A stretch of 64,000 nt of DNA, from the NCBI RefSeq assembly GCF_004295125.1, contig NZ_CP036170.1, positions 124,001 through 188,000 on the forward strand, in the 5' to 3' direction. The DNA comes from [Clostridium] scindens ATCC 35704 (GTDB taxonomy: Bacteria; Bacillota; Clostridia; Lachnospirales; Lachnospiraceae). The notes under the pieces were generated by a model. The model did no database searches and was not told the origin of the DNA. It saw only the letters and a list, made by a program, of their open reading frames with translations. This document shows, piece after piece, positions 42,164 through 50,406 of this stretch; the first letter of the stretch is position 1, and each line of letters opens with the position of its first letter. The position numbers were made by a program, and so were the translations under genes.

Positions 42164-42192
42164 TTGCCATCAGCGTCAAATAGTGATATTAT
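42164..42192 (+). promoter_or_regulatory. Promoter of feoAB
   Basis: Plus strand: -35 TTGCCA (42164-42169), 17-bp spacer, -10 TATTAT (42187-42192), with start expected near 42199. Confidence 0.75.
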
Positions 42193-42199
42193 GTAAAAG

Positions 42200-42219
42200 G
42201 ATAATAGAGAATAATTATC
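42200..42219 (+). promoter_or_regulatory. Possible Fur-type operator of feoAB
   Basis: GATAAT and ATTATC form an inverted repeat across GATAATAGAGAATAATTATC, placed directly over the expected transcription start. The half-sites match those of ferric-uptake regulator boxes (GATAATnATTATC type), but the spacer is longer than the classic arrangement, so a different iron regulator (DtxR type) is also possible. Confidence 0.45.
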
Positions 42220-42245
42220 AATAACATTACGAAGGAGCACATGCT

Positions 42246-42473
42246 ATGACGCTGAAACAAGGGAAAAACAACCACACTTACCGAGTCCGGTCTATCGACA
42301 TAGAAATGCAGTTGGAGCGGCGCCTGGAGGCTCTGGGGCTGACGGAAGGATCCCTGATTACCATATTGAATAATGATAAAAAAGGATCCCTTACCGCAAA
42401 ATTCCGGGGCACCCGCTTCGCTTTCGGCAGACGGATCGCTGATCATATTGAAGTGATGGAGGTGCAGGCATAA
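42246..42473 (+). CDS. feoA: Ferrous iron transport protein A
   Basis: A 75-residue SH3-like protein that supports FeoB. It has the FeoA core LERRLEALGLTEGSLITILN and the closing GTRFAFGRRIADHIEV. AAGGAG precedes the ATG at 8 nt. Its TAA stop shares a base with the feoB start (TAATG), so the two are translated as a pair. Confidence 0.93.
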   Translation: MTLKQGKNNHTYRVRSIDIEMQLERRLEALGLTEGSLITILNNDKKGSLTAKFRGTRFAFGRRIADHIEVMEVQA

Positions 42474-44515
42474 TGGGTAATATCATTAATGTAGGGTTCA
42501 TCGGCAATCCCAACTGCGGCAAGACTACTCTCTTTAATGCATTTACAGGAGCCAACTTAAAGGTTGCCAACTGGCCCGGCGTCACAGTCGAAAAAAAGGA
42601 AGGCAAGGCCATGTATAAAAACCAGGAGTTCAAGCTCATCGATCTCCCAGGCATCTACAGCCTGACCTCCTATACAATGGAAGAGACCGTCTCCCGCGAA
42701 TGCATCATGAGCGATGAGGTGGACGTCATCGTGGATGTCATCGATGCCTCCTCACTGGAGCGCAACCTCTATCTGACCCTGCAGTTAATCGAACTGGGCA
42801 AGCCAGTCGTTCTGGCCCTTAATATGATGGATATTGTGGAAGAACGTGGAATGGAGATCGACCTTCACCGTCTCCCCGAGATGCTTGGGGTTCCTGCCAT
42901 TCCAGTCTCTGCCCGCAAGAAGACCGGACTGTCCATACTCATGCACGCAGTCGCACACCATAAGGAATATGCAAAGCAAGGGCCCTTCATCCATCATCAT
43001 GATGGCCGTCATTCTACCCATAAGCATAACCATCATGACGAGTATGCCATGGTCTATAAAGACTACATAGAAGACAAGATTGATATTATCATGAATGAAC
43101 TTGAGGAAAACTATCCTGACATCCAGAATGCCCGCTGGCATGCCATCAAGCTTCTGGAAAAGGACAAGAATGTTGCGGCCCGCCATCCATTAGATCTTGG
43201 AGATGTCATTGACCGCAGTTATGAAAAGGACATTATCAATCAAAAATATGATTTTATAGAAGAAATTATCAGCGAGGTTCTGGTAAATAAATCCCAAAAA
43301 GAAGCATCCACCGACAAGATTGATCATTATCTGACCCACCGATGGCTGGGGCTTCCCATCTTCCTTGGCATCATGGCGCTGGTATTCTTTCTTACATTTA
43401 CCATTGGAGACTGGCTAAAAGGCTTTTTCGAGATTGGGCTTGACCAAATCTCTTCCATGGCCTCCAGCGGCCTTGAAGCGCTTCATGTCAATGCCATGCT
43501 GCAGTCTCTTATTATAGATGGAATTATTTCGGGCGTAGGCGGGATCCTGACATTTCTTCCCAATATATTTATCCTCTTCCTCGCACTTGCAATTCTGGAA
43601 GACAGTGGATATATGGCCAGGGTTGCATTTGTCATGGATGATATCATGAGCAGGCTGGGGCTGTCCGGCCGTGCTTTTCTTCCGCTGCTTCTTGGATTTG
43701 GCTGTACTGTGCCCGCAGTAATGGCTTCCAGGGCGCTGGAGCATAAGAGAGACCGCTTTAAGACGATCCTGGTAACGCCCTTTATGTCGTGCAGCGCAAG
43801 GCTTCCCATATACGTGCTGTTTTCCTCCATGTTCTTTGGAAAGTACGCCATGCTGGTATGCTATTCCATGTATCTGCTGGGAATCCTGATCGCCATCGGC
43901 ATTGCCTATATCCTTTCAAAAATTGATGGCAGCAAGGCCGAGCATGCGTTGATGATCGAACTTCCGGAATACAAATCTCCTAACGCGCGTACAATAGCAA
44001 TCTACGTATGGCAGAAAATCAAAGATTACCTTACCAAAGCCGGAACCGTAATCTTCATTGCCTCTGTCATCATGTGGGGCATCTTAAACTTTGGCCCGAA
44101 TGGATATGTAACGGATATCTCCCAGAGTTTCGGCTCCCTTGTCGGAAAAGCAATCGTTCCTCTTTTCGTGCCTGCCGGCCTTGGCTATTGGCAGATCATC
44201 GTGGCGCTGATCGCAGGAATTGCAGCAAAAGAGGTTGTGGTATCCAGCTGCAGCGTACTATTCGGCATTCAGAACATCACCACCGCCCACGGCATGAATG
44301 CCATGGTGGCCACTTTAGGTTCCATAGGCTTCGGCGCTGCCAACGCTTATGCCTTGATGGTTTTCTGCCTGCTCTATGTTCCTTGCACTGCTACGATCGC
44401 CACCATACACAGAGAACTAAAGAGTTGGAAATCCACATTTGGCATCATTCTCTTCCAGCTGGCGGTCGCATGGATAATGAGTACCATCGTTTACCATATC
44501 GGGCTCTTATTCTAA
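42473..44515 (+). CDS. feoB: Ferrous iron transport protein B
   Basis: A GTPase-coupled Fe2+ importer of the inner membrane. The N-terminal G domain has G1 GNPNCGKTTLFNAF, G3 DLPGIYSL and G4 NMMD. A His-rich insert follows at about residues 171-190 (HHHDGRHSTHKHNHH), then the helical GDI region and the Gate/FeoB_C membrane core (VGGILTFLPNIFILFLALA; LLLGFGCTVPAVMASRALE). The 680-residue length is normal for the clostridial form; the His stretch suggests extra metal binding near the G domain. It is paired with feoA. Confidence 0.96.
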   Translation: MGNIINVGFIGNPNCGKTTLFNAFTGANLKVANWPGVTVEKKEGKAMYKNQEFKLIDLPGIYSLTSYTMEETVSRECIMSDEVDVIVDVIDASSLERNLYLTLQLIELGKPVVLALNMMDIVEERGMEIDLHRLPEMLGVPAIPVSARKKTGLSILMHAVAHHKEYAKQGPFIHHHDGRHSTHKHNHHDEYAMVYKDYIEDKIDIIMNELEENYPDIQNARWHAIKLLEKDKNVAARHPLDLGDVIDRSYEKDIINQKYDFIEEIISEVLVNKSQKEASTDKIDHYLTHRWLGLPIFLGIMALVFFLTFTIGDWLKGFFEIGLDQISSMASSGLEALHVNAMLQSLIIDGIISGVGGILTFLPNIFILFLALAILEDSGYMARVAFVMDDIMSRLGLSGRAFLPLLLGFGCTVPAVMASRALEHKRDRFKTILVTPFMSCSARLPIYVLFSSMFFGKYAMLVCYSMYLLGILIAIGIAYILSKIDGSKAEHALMIELPEYKSPNARTIAIYVWQKIKDYLTKAGTVIFIASVIMWGILNFGPNGYVTDISQSFGSLVGKAIVPLFVPAGLGYWQIIVALIAGIAAKEVVVSSCSVLFGIQNITTAHGMNAMVATLGSIGFGAANAYALMVFCLLYVPCTATIATIHRELKSWKSTFGIILFQLAVAWIMSTIVYHIGLLF

Positions 44516-44548
44516 ATCAAGACCATTCAAACTAAAAAGATAAAAATC

Positions 44549-44596
44549 AAGAAGAACGGTTATGCCGCCTGCACGCTGGCTATGCCTGTTCTTCTT
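44549..44596 (+). terminator. Probable terminator after feoB
   Basis: AAGAAGAAC (44549-44557) pairs with GTTCTTCTT (44588-44596) around a GC-rich loop, followed by ATTTCTTCTT. It lies 33 nt after the feoB stop and before the convergent PHP gene. The U-run is imperfect. Confidence 0.55.
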
Positions 44597-44613
44597 ATTT
44601 CTTCTTGCTTATC

Positions 44614-45432
44614 TTATTTCTGTAGATACTGTATCTCTATAGGATCAATGGGGTCTACCGGATTCTCGACTTGTCCCTTTAATTTTCTCTTGTGACGTTT
44701 TAGCAATTCTCCGCCTTTGTTATAAAACCAGAACGAATATACCAGCAATTTATTCGCTTTCCCCATCTTGTCCTTGGTCGTCTTTCCGTAGAGGACGCCT
44801 CCTGCCTCTACCGGGGCCTTACGGCGGATCAAAGAAATCAGTTCCGTCTCGCATGTGACATACTCTGGAATCTCCGTATACGCCTTTCCCACGCAATCCA
44901 GCTTATGGGCATCGCTTCCCCCAATTCCTGGCTTCTTATACTTGCGTGCCAGTTTCATGGCTCCTTCGTTTGATTCTTCGGACTCGCAGGCATTAAATGC
45001 CTCGATAAAATCAAACCGCTTGATAACTTCCGGCGATTTATAAAACTTCTTTGTATTTGTAAAACTCAGATATTTTTCCCCGCATGGATGGGCCGGTCCA
45101 AGAATCCCTCCATGGCGGTGTACGAAATCTATCAGCACTGACACAGGCATGCCTCTTAATTCCAGCAGCCTCATCTTAACGCCCTCAGGCATGATACAGA
45201 TAATATGGCCCGCGTCACAGGTATCATACTCGATCCCTTTGAGCACCACAAAATCTTCGTGAGCCTTGCCTTTCATATTGTACTTCCAATGCCGATATCC
45301 TTTATAAGTATCATGGTCTGTAATCAGCATTCCGTCAAAGCCATTCTCTTTTAATTTCGTAATATATTCATCCAAGCTTACCTTGCTGTCAATAGAGCCT
45401 TCTTTTACATGACAATGCATATCTAATTTCAT
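44614..45432 (-). CDS. PHP-domain metallo-hydrolase
   Basis: A 272-residue PHP (polymerase and histidinol phosphatase) domain protein. Metal-binding motifs are MKLDMHCHVKEGSID at the start, MLITDHDTYKG, GPAHPCGE and IGGSDAHKLDCVG. Members hydrolyse phosphoesters such as nucleotide 3',5'-bisphosphates or histidinol phosphate; no single substrate can be chosen here. The C-terminal 50 residues are basic. It is transcribed alone, converging with feoB. Confidence 0.85.
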   Translation of the reverse strand: MKLDMHCHVKEGSIDSKVSLDEYITKLKENGFDGMLITDHDTYKGYRHWKYNMKGKAHEDFVVLKGIEYDTCDAGHIICIMPEGVKMRLLELRGMPVSVLIDFVHRHGGILGPAHPCGEKYLSFTNTKKFYKSPEVIKRFDFIEAFNACESEESNEGAMKLARKYKKPGIGGSDAHKLDCVGKAYTEIPEYVTCETELISLIRRKAPVEAGGVLYGKTTKDKMGKANKLLVYSFWFYNKGGELLKRHKRKLKGQVENPVDPIDPIEIQYLQK

Positions 45433-45512
45433 AAGTAAGCCTCCTTTATGCTATTCTTAGGATTATTATATCACATTTGGCTCAAAATACAACCAAGGCG
45501 GCCGCTCTTGGG

Positions 45513-45686
45513 TTATATTACCTTCATAGTATTGATAGAGTATCTCACCAGCGCCGCGCATAGAATCCATACGGCCATATAGAGAAATCCCGGTGCATCC
45601 GTCTCTGCGAAACTGTATAGGATCATTGCCAATACCTGAAGAATAATCCCCGCAAGCATCAAAAAAATTCTTGTTTTTTTATACAT
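45513..45686 (-). CDS. Small two-helix membrane protein (57 aa)
   Basis: ATG at 45686 follows GGAGAGGTGC and opens a 57-codon frame. The protein starts MYKKTRIFLMLAGIILQVLA, with a first TM at about 7-25 and a second at about 35-50 (FLYMAVWILCAALV), and ends INTMKVI. Basic residues at the N-terminus suggest that it faces the cytoplasm. Codon use and the ribosome-binding site look genuine. It lies alone between the PHP gene and the DUF4203 gene. Function unknown. Confidence 0.62.
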   Translation of the reverse strand: MYKKTRIFLMLAGIILQVLAMILYSFAETDAPGFLYMAVWILCAALVRYSINTMKVI

Positions 45687-45751
45687 AATAAAGCACCTCT
45701 CCTTCTATAGACTTTACTATATCAGGGGAGGTGTGTCATAAACAGGACTCC

Positions 45752-46522
45752 TTAAATGTCCTCTTCAATTATTTCAATATCATCATCGCTTTCTTCTTGC
45801 GCAGAAACTTCATCTTCCTCATCTTCTTCCAGGATCATCCTTGCTTTTTCAACTTCCGACTCCCTGGAAACCTCTTCTTTCACCTTTTTGGAATACACTT
45901 CTTCCTTCTTACCAATTTTTCTGGAATGCATCATAAACTGAACAATAATTCCTGCTACTGCCAGAACGATGCTGATTCCATATCCTACCAGATTATTCTT
46001 CTCCATGCCTATCAATGATGCTGCCGCCATGCCCGCGCAAAAGCCTCCGGATATTCCGGTAACGACAACAACGATGGGCTCTATGTAAAGAACAGACAGC
46101 ACTGCCAATACAACTGCAATCCCAATGCATATAATATACATTATCATAGATGATGGATTGATCACTACCGCGCACACGCCGAATCCATAGCACAATACCA
46201 GCAAAAATATACCAATCTTGCGCAAGAATATGGATAACAGCCCGATGATTACCGCGCCCGCCAGTAACGCGATCAAAAATGTGGTTCCTGTAAGCCCCAT
46301 AGCTACAGCCGCGGCAACTCCCGCCACTGCTCCCAGCACGAACCCCACGATCGCCGCCAGCAGCCTCATTAACTTCAACCCGAACAGGCAAATCAAAAGC
46401 CCTACCACAAACGTTACGATCAAGACGGCCATACTTGGCCGATAGGTACCTGCCAAAAATATGCTGCTGTTGTCTCCAACCTTGCCTATCAGTTCATTTC
46501 CCATACTCATTACTTCATCCAT
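45752..46522 (-). CDS. DUF4203 (TMEM198-like) membrane protein with acidic tail
   Basis: A 256-residue protein with about seven glycine- and alanine-rich TM helices (MAVLIVTFVVGLLICLFGLK; AAIVGFVLGAVAGVAAAVAM; GISGGFCAGMAAASLIG), the pattern of the TMEM198/DUF4203 family. The last 55 residues are a cytoplasmic tail, first mixed-charge, then very acidic (EEDEEDEVSAQEESDDDIEI). Function of the family is unknown in bacteria. GGAGACAG precedes the start. Confidence 0.78.
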   Translation of the reverse strand: MDEVMSMGNELIGKVGDNSSIFLAGTYRPSMAVLIVTFVVGLLICLFGLKLMRLLAAIVGFVLGAVAGVAAAVAMGLTGTTFLIALLAGAVIIGLLSIFLRKIGIFLLVLCYGFGVCAVVINPSSMIMYIICIGIAVVLAVLSVLYIEPIVVVVTGISGGFCAGMAAASLIGMEKNNLVGYGISIVLAVAGIIVQFMMHSRKIGKKEEVYSKKVKEEVSRESEVEKARMILEEDEEDEVSAQEESDDDIEIIEEDI

Positions 46523-46619
46523 ATCTTCTGTCTCCTTTGTCCCTTGTCAATTATTAGTTAGAATCCATAATTCTCCCGGGAAGGCCTGCTACTCCCTTGC
46601 ATTCCTCCCGAGCGATACC

Positions 46620-46628
46620 ATTATAGCA
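46620..46628 (-). promoter_or_regulatory. Extended -10 promoter of the DUF4203 gene
   Basis: Minus strand TGCTATAAT, with a weak -35 (TTACAG) 16 bp upstream, about 100 nt before the start codon. Confidence 0.55.
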
Positions 46629-46687
46629 TCTTTTTTAGTTCCTGTAACCACAAAAATTATCCCTATGATAGCGTTCCATAATACAAC

Positions 46688-46736
46688 AGTAAAGATGGGC
46701 ATCAATTATATGAAATAAATGACACCCATCTTTACT
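46688..46736 (-). terminator. 12-bp inverted repeat, probable terminator of an AT-rich transcript
   Basis: AGTAAAGATGGG (46688-46699) and CCCATCTTTACT (46725-46736) are perfect inverted repeats around a 25-nt AT-rich loop. On the minus strand it ends the transcript expected from the promoter at 47002-47030. It lacks a clean U-run (TGTTGTATTAT), so it could instead be the footprint of a small mobile repeat. Confidence 0.45.
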
Positions 46737-47069
46737 TTGATTCTTCAATCATTCTTTTACCTCTTTCTTTTGGTAAAGTTTTTTACTGATTATTAATCAG
46801 TTTGGATAGTTTAATTTTTTGGTGGTCCGTACCTTCCTTTCTTAAACTATATCTTATTGAACTTTAAATACTGTTTTGTATTCTCCCTTCAATAAGTTGT
46901 GATCTGATAGATATGTACAATATCTTCAAATCTGTAATAATAAACTCATCTCCAACAAATGTTTTATCTGTTTTCTTATCTTGTTTATTATTTATGTCAT
47001 TATAATATCACCTAATTCTATATTTGTCAATATGTTCTTATATTATTTTTTAATTTTCTGTTAATTTAC
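46737..47069 (-). other. AT-rich gene-poor island with its own promoter
   Basis: About 330 bases much richer in A and T than the neighbours, with no reading frame that has both a start and a ribosome-binding site. The longest open stretch (about 43 codons ending QLIEGRIQNSI) has no ATG. A perfect palindrome-type repeat CTGATTA-T-TAATCAG lies in the middle. It may be a small RNA gene or the remnant of a foreign element. Confidence 0.4.
47002..47030 (-). promoter_or_regulatory. Strong sigma-A promoter inside the AT-rich island
   Basis: Minus strand: perfect -35 TTGACA (47030-47025), 17-bp spacer, -10 TATTAT (47007-47002). No coding region follows it before the inverted repeat at 46736. Confidence 0.7.
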
Positions 47070-47089
47070 TTACTATAAAGAAAGCGCGG

Positions 47090-47220
47090 ATTCAATGCAG
47101 CCGGTGGTTTCTTGTAGTAAGCATAGGTCAGGATCTTGAACGTGGTCTTAGGATCCACTGCCGGATTTCCGCCTGCTCGCCGAAATGGATTTCGGGCTCT
47201 TCGGGGTCCGTTTTCTGTTT
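47090..47220 (-). mobile_element. Remnant of an IS1182-type transposase gene
   Basis: One minus-strand frame reads FRRAGGNPAVDPKTTFKILT and on to YAYYKKPP, matching the typical N-terminal part of IS1182/IS1380-like transposases (GRPAYDPKxMxKxLxYAY). Only about 40 residues remain, with no start codon, no DDE domain and no visible terminal repeats. Confidence 0.5.
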
Positions 47221-47299
47221 TTAGACATAAAAGGGGAGCCGTTGCTCCAGTAGATTATTCATCTACTTTTGCAACCGCCCCTACTCTTTTAACGTAAAT

Positions 47300-48400
47300 T
47301 TACCGCAAATCCTGCTCCTCCGGAACGATAATCAAGTCTTTGGTAAAGTGGTTCAACACCTCGCAGCCATCTTCTGTAATGATCACGAGGTCTTCGATAC
47401 GGACGCCGATCTCTTCATCCGGAAGATAAATGCCCGGTTCCACAGAAAAGCACTGGCCAACCTGAATAATATCCTCATTGATAGAAGATACATCGCCAAA
47501 TTCGTGATCCTCCATACCGATAGAATGACCCGTTCTGTGTGTAAAATACTTGCCAAATCCTTTTTCTTCAATATAATCTCTGCACGCAGCGTCCACATCA
47601 CACATTCTGTTGCCTGGCCTGGCCGCTTCCAGCCCTCTCCTCTGCGCTTCTTTCACTATTTCGTATACTTCTCTTGCCCTGTCAGATACTTCGCCAATAA
47701 AAACGGTTCTTGTCATATCCGAGCAATAGTTATCAAGAACGCCGCCGATATCCAGCACTACAGAATCCCCGCGTTTGCCCTTGGTGTCATTCGTCACATG
47801 ATGCGGATCCGCCCCGGATTTGCCATAACAGGTAATCGGATCAAAAGACACGTCCGAATGGCCCGACTTCTTATACATATCACGAACGATGGCGTTCAGC
47901 TCCAATTCCGTATAGCCCTTTACAACCAATGGAATCAACTGCTCCATAATCTTATCATTTTCCAGGGAAGCTTTTCTCATCAGTTCCTGCTCATGCTCAT
48001 CTTTAATCATTCTTACATAATCAACGATCAGCGAACCATTGACGAATTTGCTTCCCGCCCCTAATTCCTGAAGTCTGAGAAGGAACTTTGACGGCCATAC
48101 CTTATCAACGCCGACAATCTTGTCTTTCTCGACAAACTGACTTAAAATTTCAACGCCGTCCTGGATATCGCTGTACCATACAAGCTCTACTCCCAGGTCT
48201 TCGTCCTGTGGAAACAATTCATTAATAACCAGCTTATGATTTCCATTGACATTCAGGTAGAGAACTAACATTCTTTCGCCCGGTGCAAACTTTTTCCCAA
48301 GCAAATAATAAATTGCCAGCGGATCCGACATGATAAGCTGCGGTACGTCGTGCTCTTCCATCGATTTTAGAATTCTGCTTAATTTTGCTTCGTCCATCAT
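47300..48400 (-). CDS. M24 metallopeptidase (Xaa-Pro dipeptidase/aminopeptidase type)
   Basis: A 366-residue pita-bread peptidase. The creatinase-like N-domain (about 1-130) precedes the catalytic domain with metal ligands in VVLDIGGVLDNYCSDMTRT (two Asp), RTGHSIGMEDHE (His), FSVEPGIYL (Glu) and VRIEDLV (Glu). Such enzymes remove or split residues next to proline. It is the last gene of a cluster that also has PepP, a POT transporter and a proline iminopeptidase-like hydrolase. GGAGGG precedes the start; a second ATG follows at once. Confidence 0.9.
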   Translation of the reverse strand: MMDEAKLSRILKSMEEHDVPQLIMSDPLAIYYLLGKKFAPGERMLVLYLNVNGNHKLVINELFPQDEDLGVELVWYSDIQDGVEILSQFVEKDKIVGVDKVWPSKFLLRLQELGAGSKFVNGSLIVDYVRMIKDEHEQELMRKASLENDKIMEQLIPLVVKGYTELELNAIVRDMYKKSGHSDVSFDPITCYGKSGADPHHVTNDTKGKRGDSVVLDIGGVLDNYCSDMTRTVFIGEVSDRAREVYEIVKEAQRRGLEAARPGNRMCDVDAACRDYIEEKGFGKYFTHRTGHSIGMEDHEFGDVSSINEDIIQVGQCFSVEPGIYLPDEEIGVRIEDLVIITEDGCEVLNHFTKDLIIVPEEQDLR

Positions 48401-48433
48401 AATAAACTTTCCCTCCTAATTGTGTTATGCATG

Positions 48434-48448
48434 ATACATTTTATGTAT
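48434..48448 (-). promoter_or_regulatory. Palindrome in the M24 peptidase leader
   Basis: ATACAT-3 nt-ATGTAT inverted repeat between promoter and start codon. A close relative, ACACAT-TT-ATGTAT, lies just after the -10 of the peptide transporter gene (51834-51847), suggesting a common regulator. Confidence 0.4.
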
Positions 48449-48478
48449 TGTACATTTTTACCTTACTTTTTTAATTGT

Positions 48479-48507
48479 AGTATAGTATTCATTATGCACT
48501 TTGTCAA
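48479..48507 (-). promoter_or_regulatory. Promoter of the M24 peptidase gene
   Basis: Minus strand: perfect -35 TTGACA (48507-48502), 17-bp spacer, -10 TATACT (48484-48479). It begins just after the stop of the upstream pepP gene. Confidence 0.82.
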
Positions 48508-48519
48508 CCTGACGCCGCA

Positions 48520-50307
48520 CTAAATGGCTCTTGTATACTGTTTCAGCCATTGTCTTTCTTCTTCTGTAAGATGCGGTCCGATCTTTTCGTACACTTCCTG
48601 GTGGTAACGATTGAGCCATTCTCTTTCCGATCGGCTCATCTCTTCCGGATCGATGCCGTCCAGGTCAATCGGAGCAAAGGTGATCGTCTCAAAGTGCATG
48701 AACTGCCCGTATTTATTCTTCACCCCTTTTCTTACGATAAGTTCATTCTCAATGCGGATACCAAACTGACCGTCCTCGTAAATGCCGGGTTCATCGGTAA
48801 TAACCATGCCTTCCTCTAATTGATGATGTTCATTCTTACTTGGAACTACATACCAGCGGAAACCGGTCGGCGGCTCGTGTACATTGGCAAGATAACCCAC
48901 GCCATGTCCCGTACCGCACTGATAATCAAGGTCAAGATCCCAGATTGGTTCTCTTGCCAGGACGTCGAGATTATATCCATAGCATCCATATAAGAATTTG
49001 GCGCGGGATAAATTCATCATAGCGCGCACAACCGCCGTAAAATATTTCTTCATCTGCCGGTCAACAGAACCCAGTACAAAGGTTCTTGTAATATCTGTCG
49101 AACCTTCATAATATCCGCCGCCTGTATCATTTAAGAAAAAGGCGCCCCCTTTTAACGGTACGTCGGACTCTTCACACGGAGAATAATGCATCATAGCCGC
49201 ATGGTCTTTATAGGCGCAAAGCGGTTCAAAACTATCGCGGATGTATCCGTCTTGTGCCGCACGTAAAGCGGTAAGCTTGTCAATAGAACTTAATTCTGTA
49301 ATCACCTCTTTATCATAGTGATTCTTAACCCAATACATAAATTTGGTAACTGCAACGCCGTCTTTAATATGGGCGGCCTTGATATTATCAAGTTCGGTAT
49401 CGTTTTTCATCGCTTTCATAAGGATAGTCGGATTCGCCGCTTCCACTATGTTACAGGAAATATTTTTATAAAGCGCATAGTTCATCTTCATCGGATCGAT
49501 CAGAAGCGTCTCGGAAGCGTCAAGCTTTTGGATATCCTGGTAAATATCATTGTAAGGATGAAGCGTTACCTTTGCTTTTTTGAATTCATTAAGAATCCGG
49601 TCGTTTAATTTTTTCTCATTTACATAGAGTTCTACACCATCCATTCTTACTATGGCATAAGAAAGAAGCAGCGGGAAGTAATCGATATCGTCGCCGCGGA
49701 CATTAAGAAGCCAGCATATATCGTCAAGGGATGCGATCGCATGAACGGTAGCGCCGTATTCCGCCATGGCCTTACGTACGCGCTCCAATTTTGACGCAAT
49801 GCTTGCTCCGGTATATCTTTCTTCCAGAAAGAAAGCGGGTTTATCGGACAACGCCGGCCTGTCCTGCCAGATGGCATTGATAAGATCTTCCGAATAATGA
49901 ATCTGAATCCCTTTGGAACCCAGCGCCACTTCATATTCCTGGCCTTCGCCCATGGACAGAACCCGCCCGTCGAAGGCAACCGTTCCGCCGGACGGAACCA
50001 CATCCGAAAGATATTCTGTAATAGTAGGCGTATCGCCGACAAACATCTTCATCAAGCGGACGCCGGTTCCTGCCAGTTCCTGCTCCGCCTGGAAGAAATA
50101 ACGCCCGTCCGTCCAAAGGCAGGCATCGTCCTGACATATAACGGCCGTTCCGTAAGAGCCGCTAAATCCGGTAATATATTGTCTTGCTTTAAAATGCTCT
50201 CCCACATATTCGCTTTGGTGAAAATCCGCAGTAGGCACAACATAAGCAGAAATACTCTTCTCTGCCATAAGCGCGCGAAGACTGGCAATTCGTTCTGATA
50301 CTGTCAT
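48520..50307 (-). CDS. pepP: Aminopeptidase P family protein (Xaa-Pro aminopeptidase)
   Basis: A 595-residue three-domain aminopeptidase P of the eukaryote-like/long bacterial type: two creatinase-like N-terminal domains (ISAYVVPTADFHQSEYVGE; WLLNVRGDDIDYFPLLLSYA) and the M24 catalytic domain with FFLNDTGGGYYEGSTDITRT, GTGHGVGYLANVHE, TDEPGIYEDGQFGIRIENE, followed by a C-terminal extension (DLDGIDPEEMSRSEREWLN). It releases the N-terminal residue from peptides with proline in second position. RBS GAGGAGG. No signal peptide, so it acts in the cytoplasm on imported peptides. Confidence 0.93.
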   Translation of the reverse strand: MTVSERIASLRALMAEKSISAYVVPTADFHQSEYVGEHFKARQYITGFSGSYGTAVICQDDACLWTDGRYFFQAEQELAGTGVRLMKMFVGDTPTITEYLSDVVPSGGTVAFDGRVLSMGEGQEYEVALGSKGIQIHYSEDLINAIWQDRPALSDKPAFFLEERYTGASIASKLERVRKAMAEYGATVHAIASLDDICWLLNVRGDDIDYFPLLLSYAIVRMDGVELYVNEKKLNDRILNEFKKAKVTLHPYNDIYQDIQKLDASETLLIDPMKMNYALYKNISCNIVEAANPTILMKAMKNDTELDNIKAAHIKDGVAVTKFMYWVKNHYDKEVITELSSIDKLTALRAAQDGYIRDSFEPLCAYKDHAAMMHYSPCEESDVPLKGGAFFLNDTGGGYYEGSTDITRTFVLGSVDRQMKKYFTAVVRAMMNLSRAKFLYGCYGYNLDVLAREPIWDLDLDYQCGTGHGVGYLANVHEPPTGFRWYVVPSKNEHHQLEEGMVITDEPGIYEDGQFGIRIENELIVRKGVKNKYGQFMHFETITFAPIDLDGIDPEEMSRSEREWLNRYHQEVYEKIGPHLTEEERQWLKQYTRAI

Positions 50308-50359
50308 GATTCAAAACCTCCTCTTAAAAACATAGAATTCAAAAGTTATTATGTGAAAA

Positions 50360-50381
50360 AGAGACCGCTGACGCAATCTCT
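50360..50381 (-). terminator. Terminator after the peptide transporter gene
   Basis: Minus strand AGAGATTGCGTCAGCGGTCTCT with a following TTTTTC, 26 nt after the stop codon at 50407. Confidence 0.7.
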
Positions 50382-50406
50382 TTTTCTCTTTCTATGAAGT
50401 TGTTGA

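Noticed and set aside
46765-46785. Six-codon frame MIEESK after AAAGAGG in the AT-rich island
   Set aside because: Too short to support as a gene; the sequence match to a ribosome-binding site may be chance in A-rich DNA.
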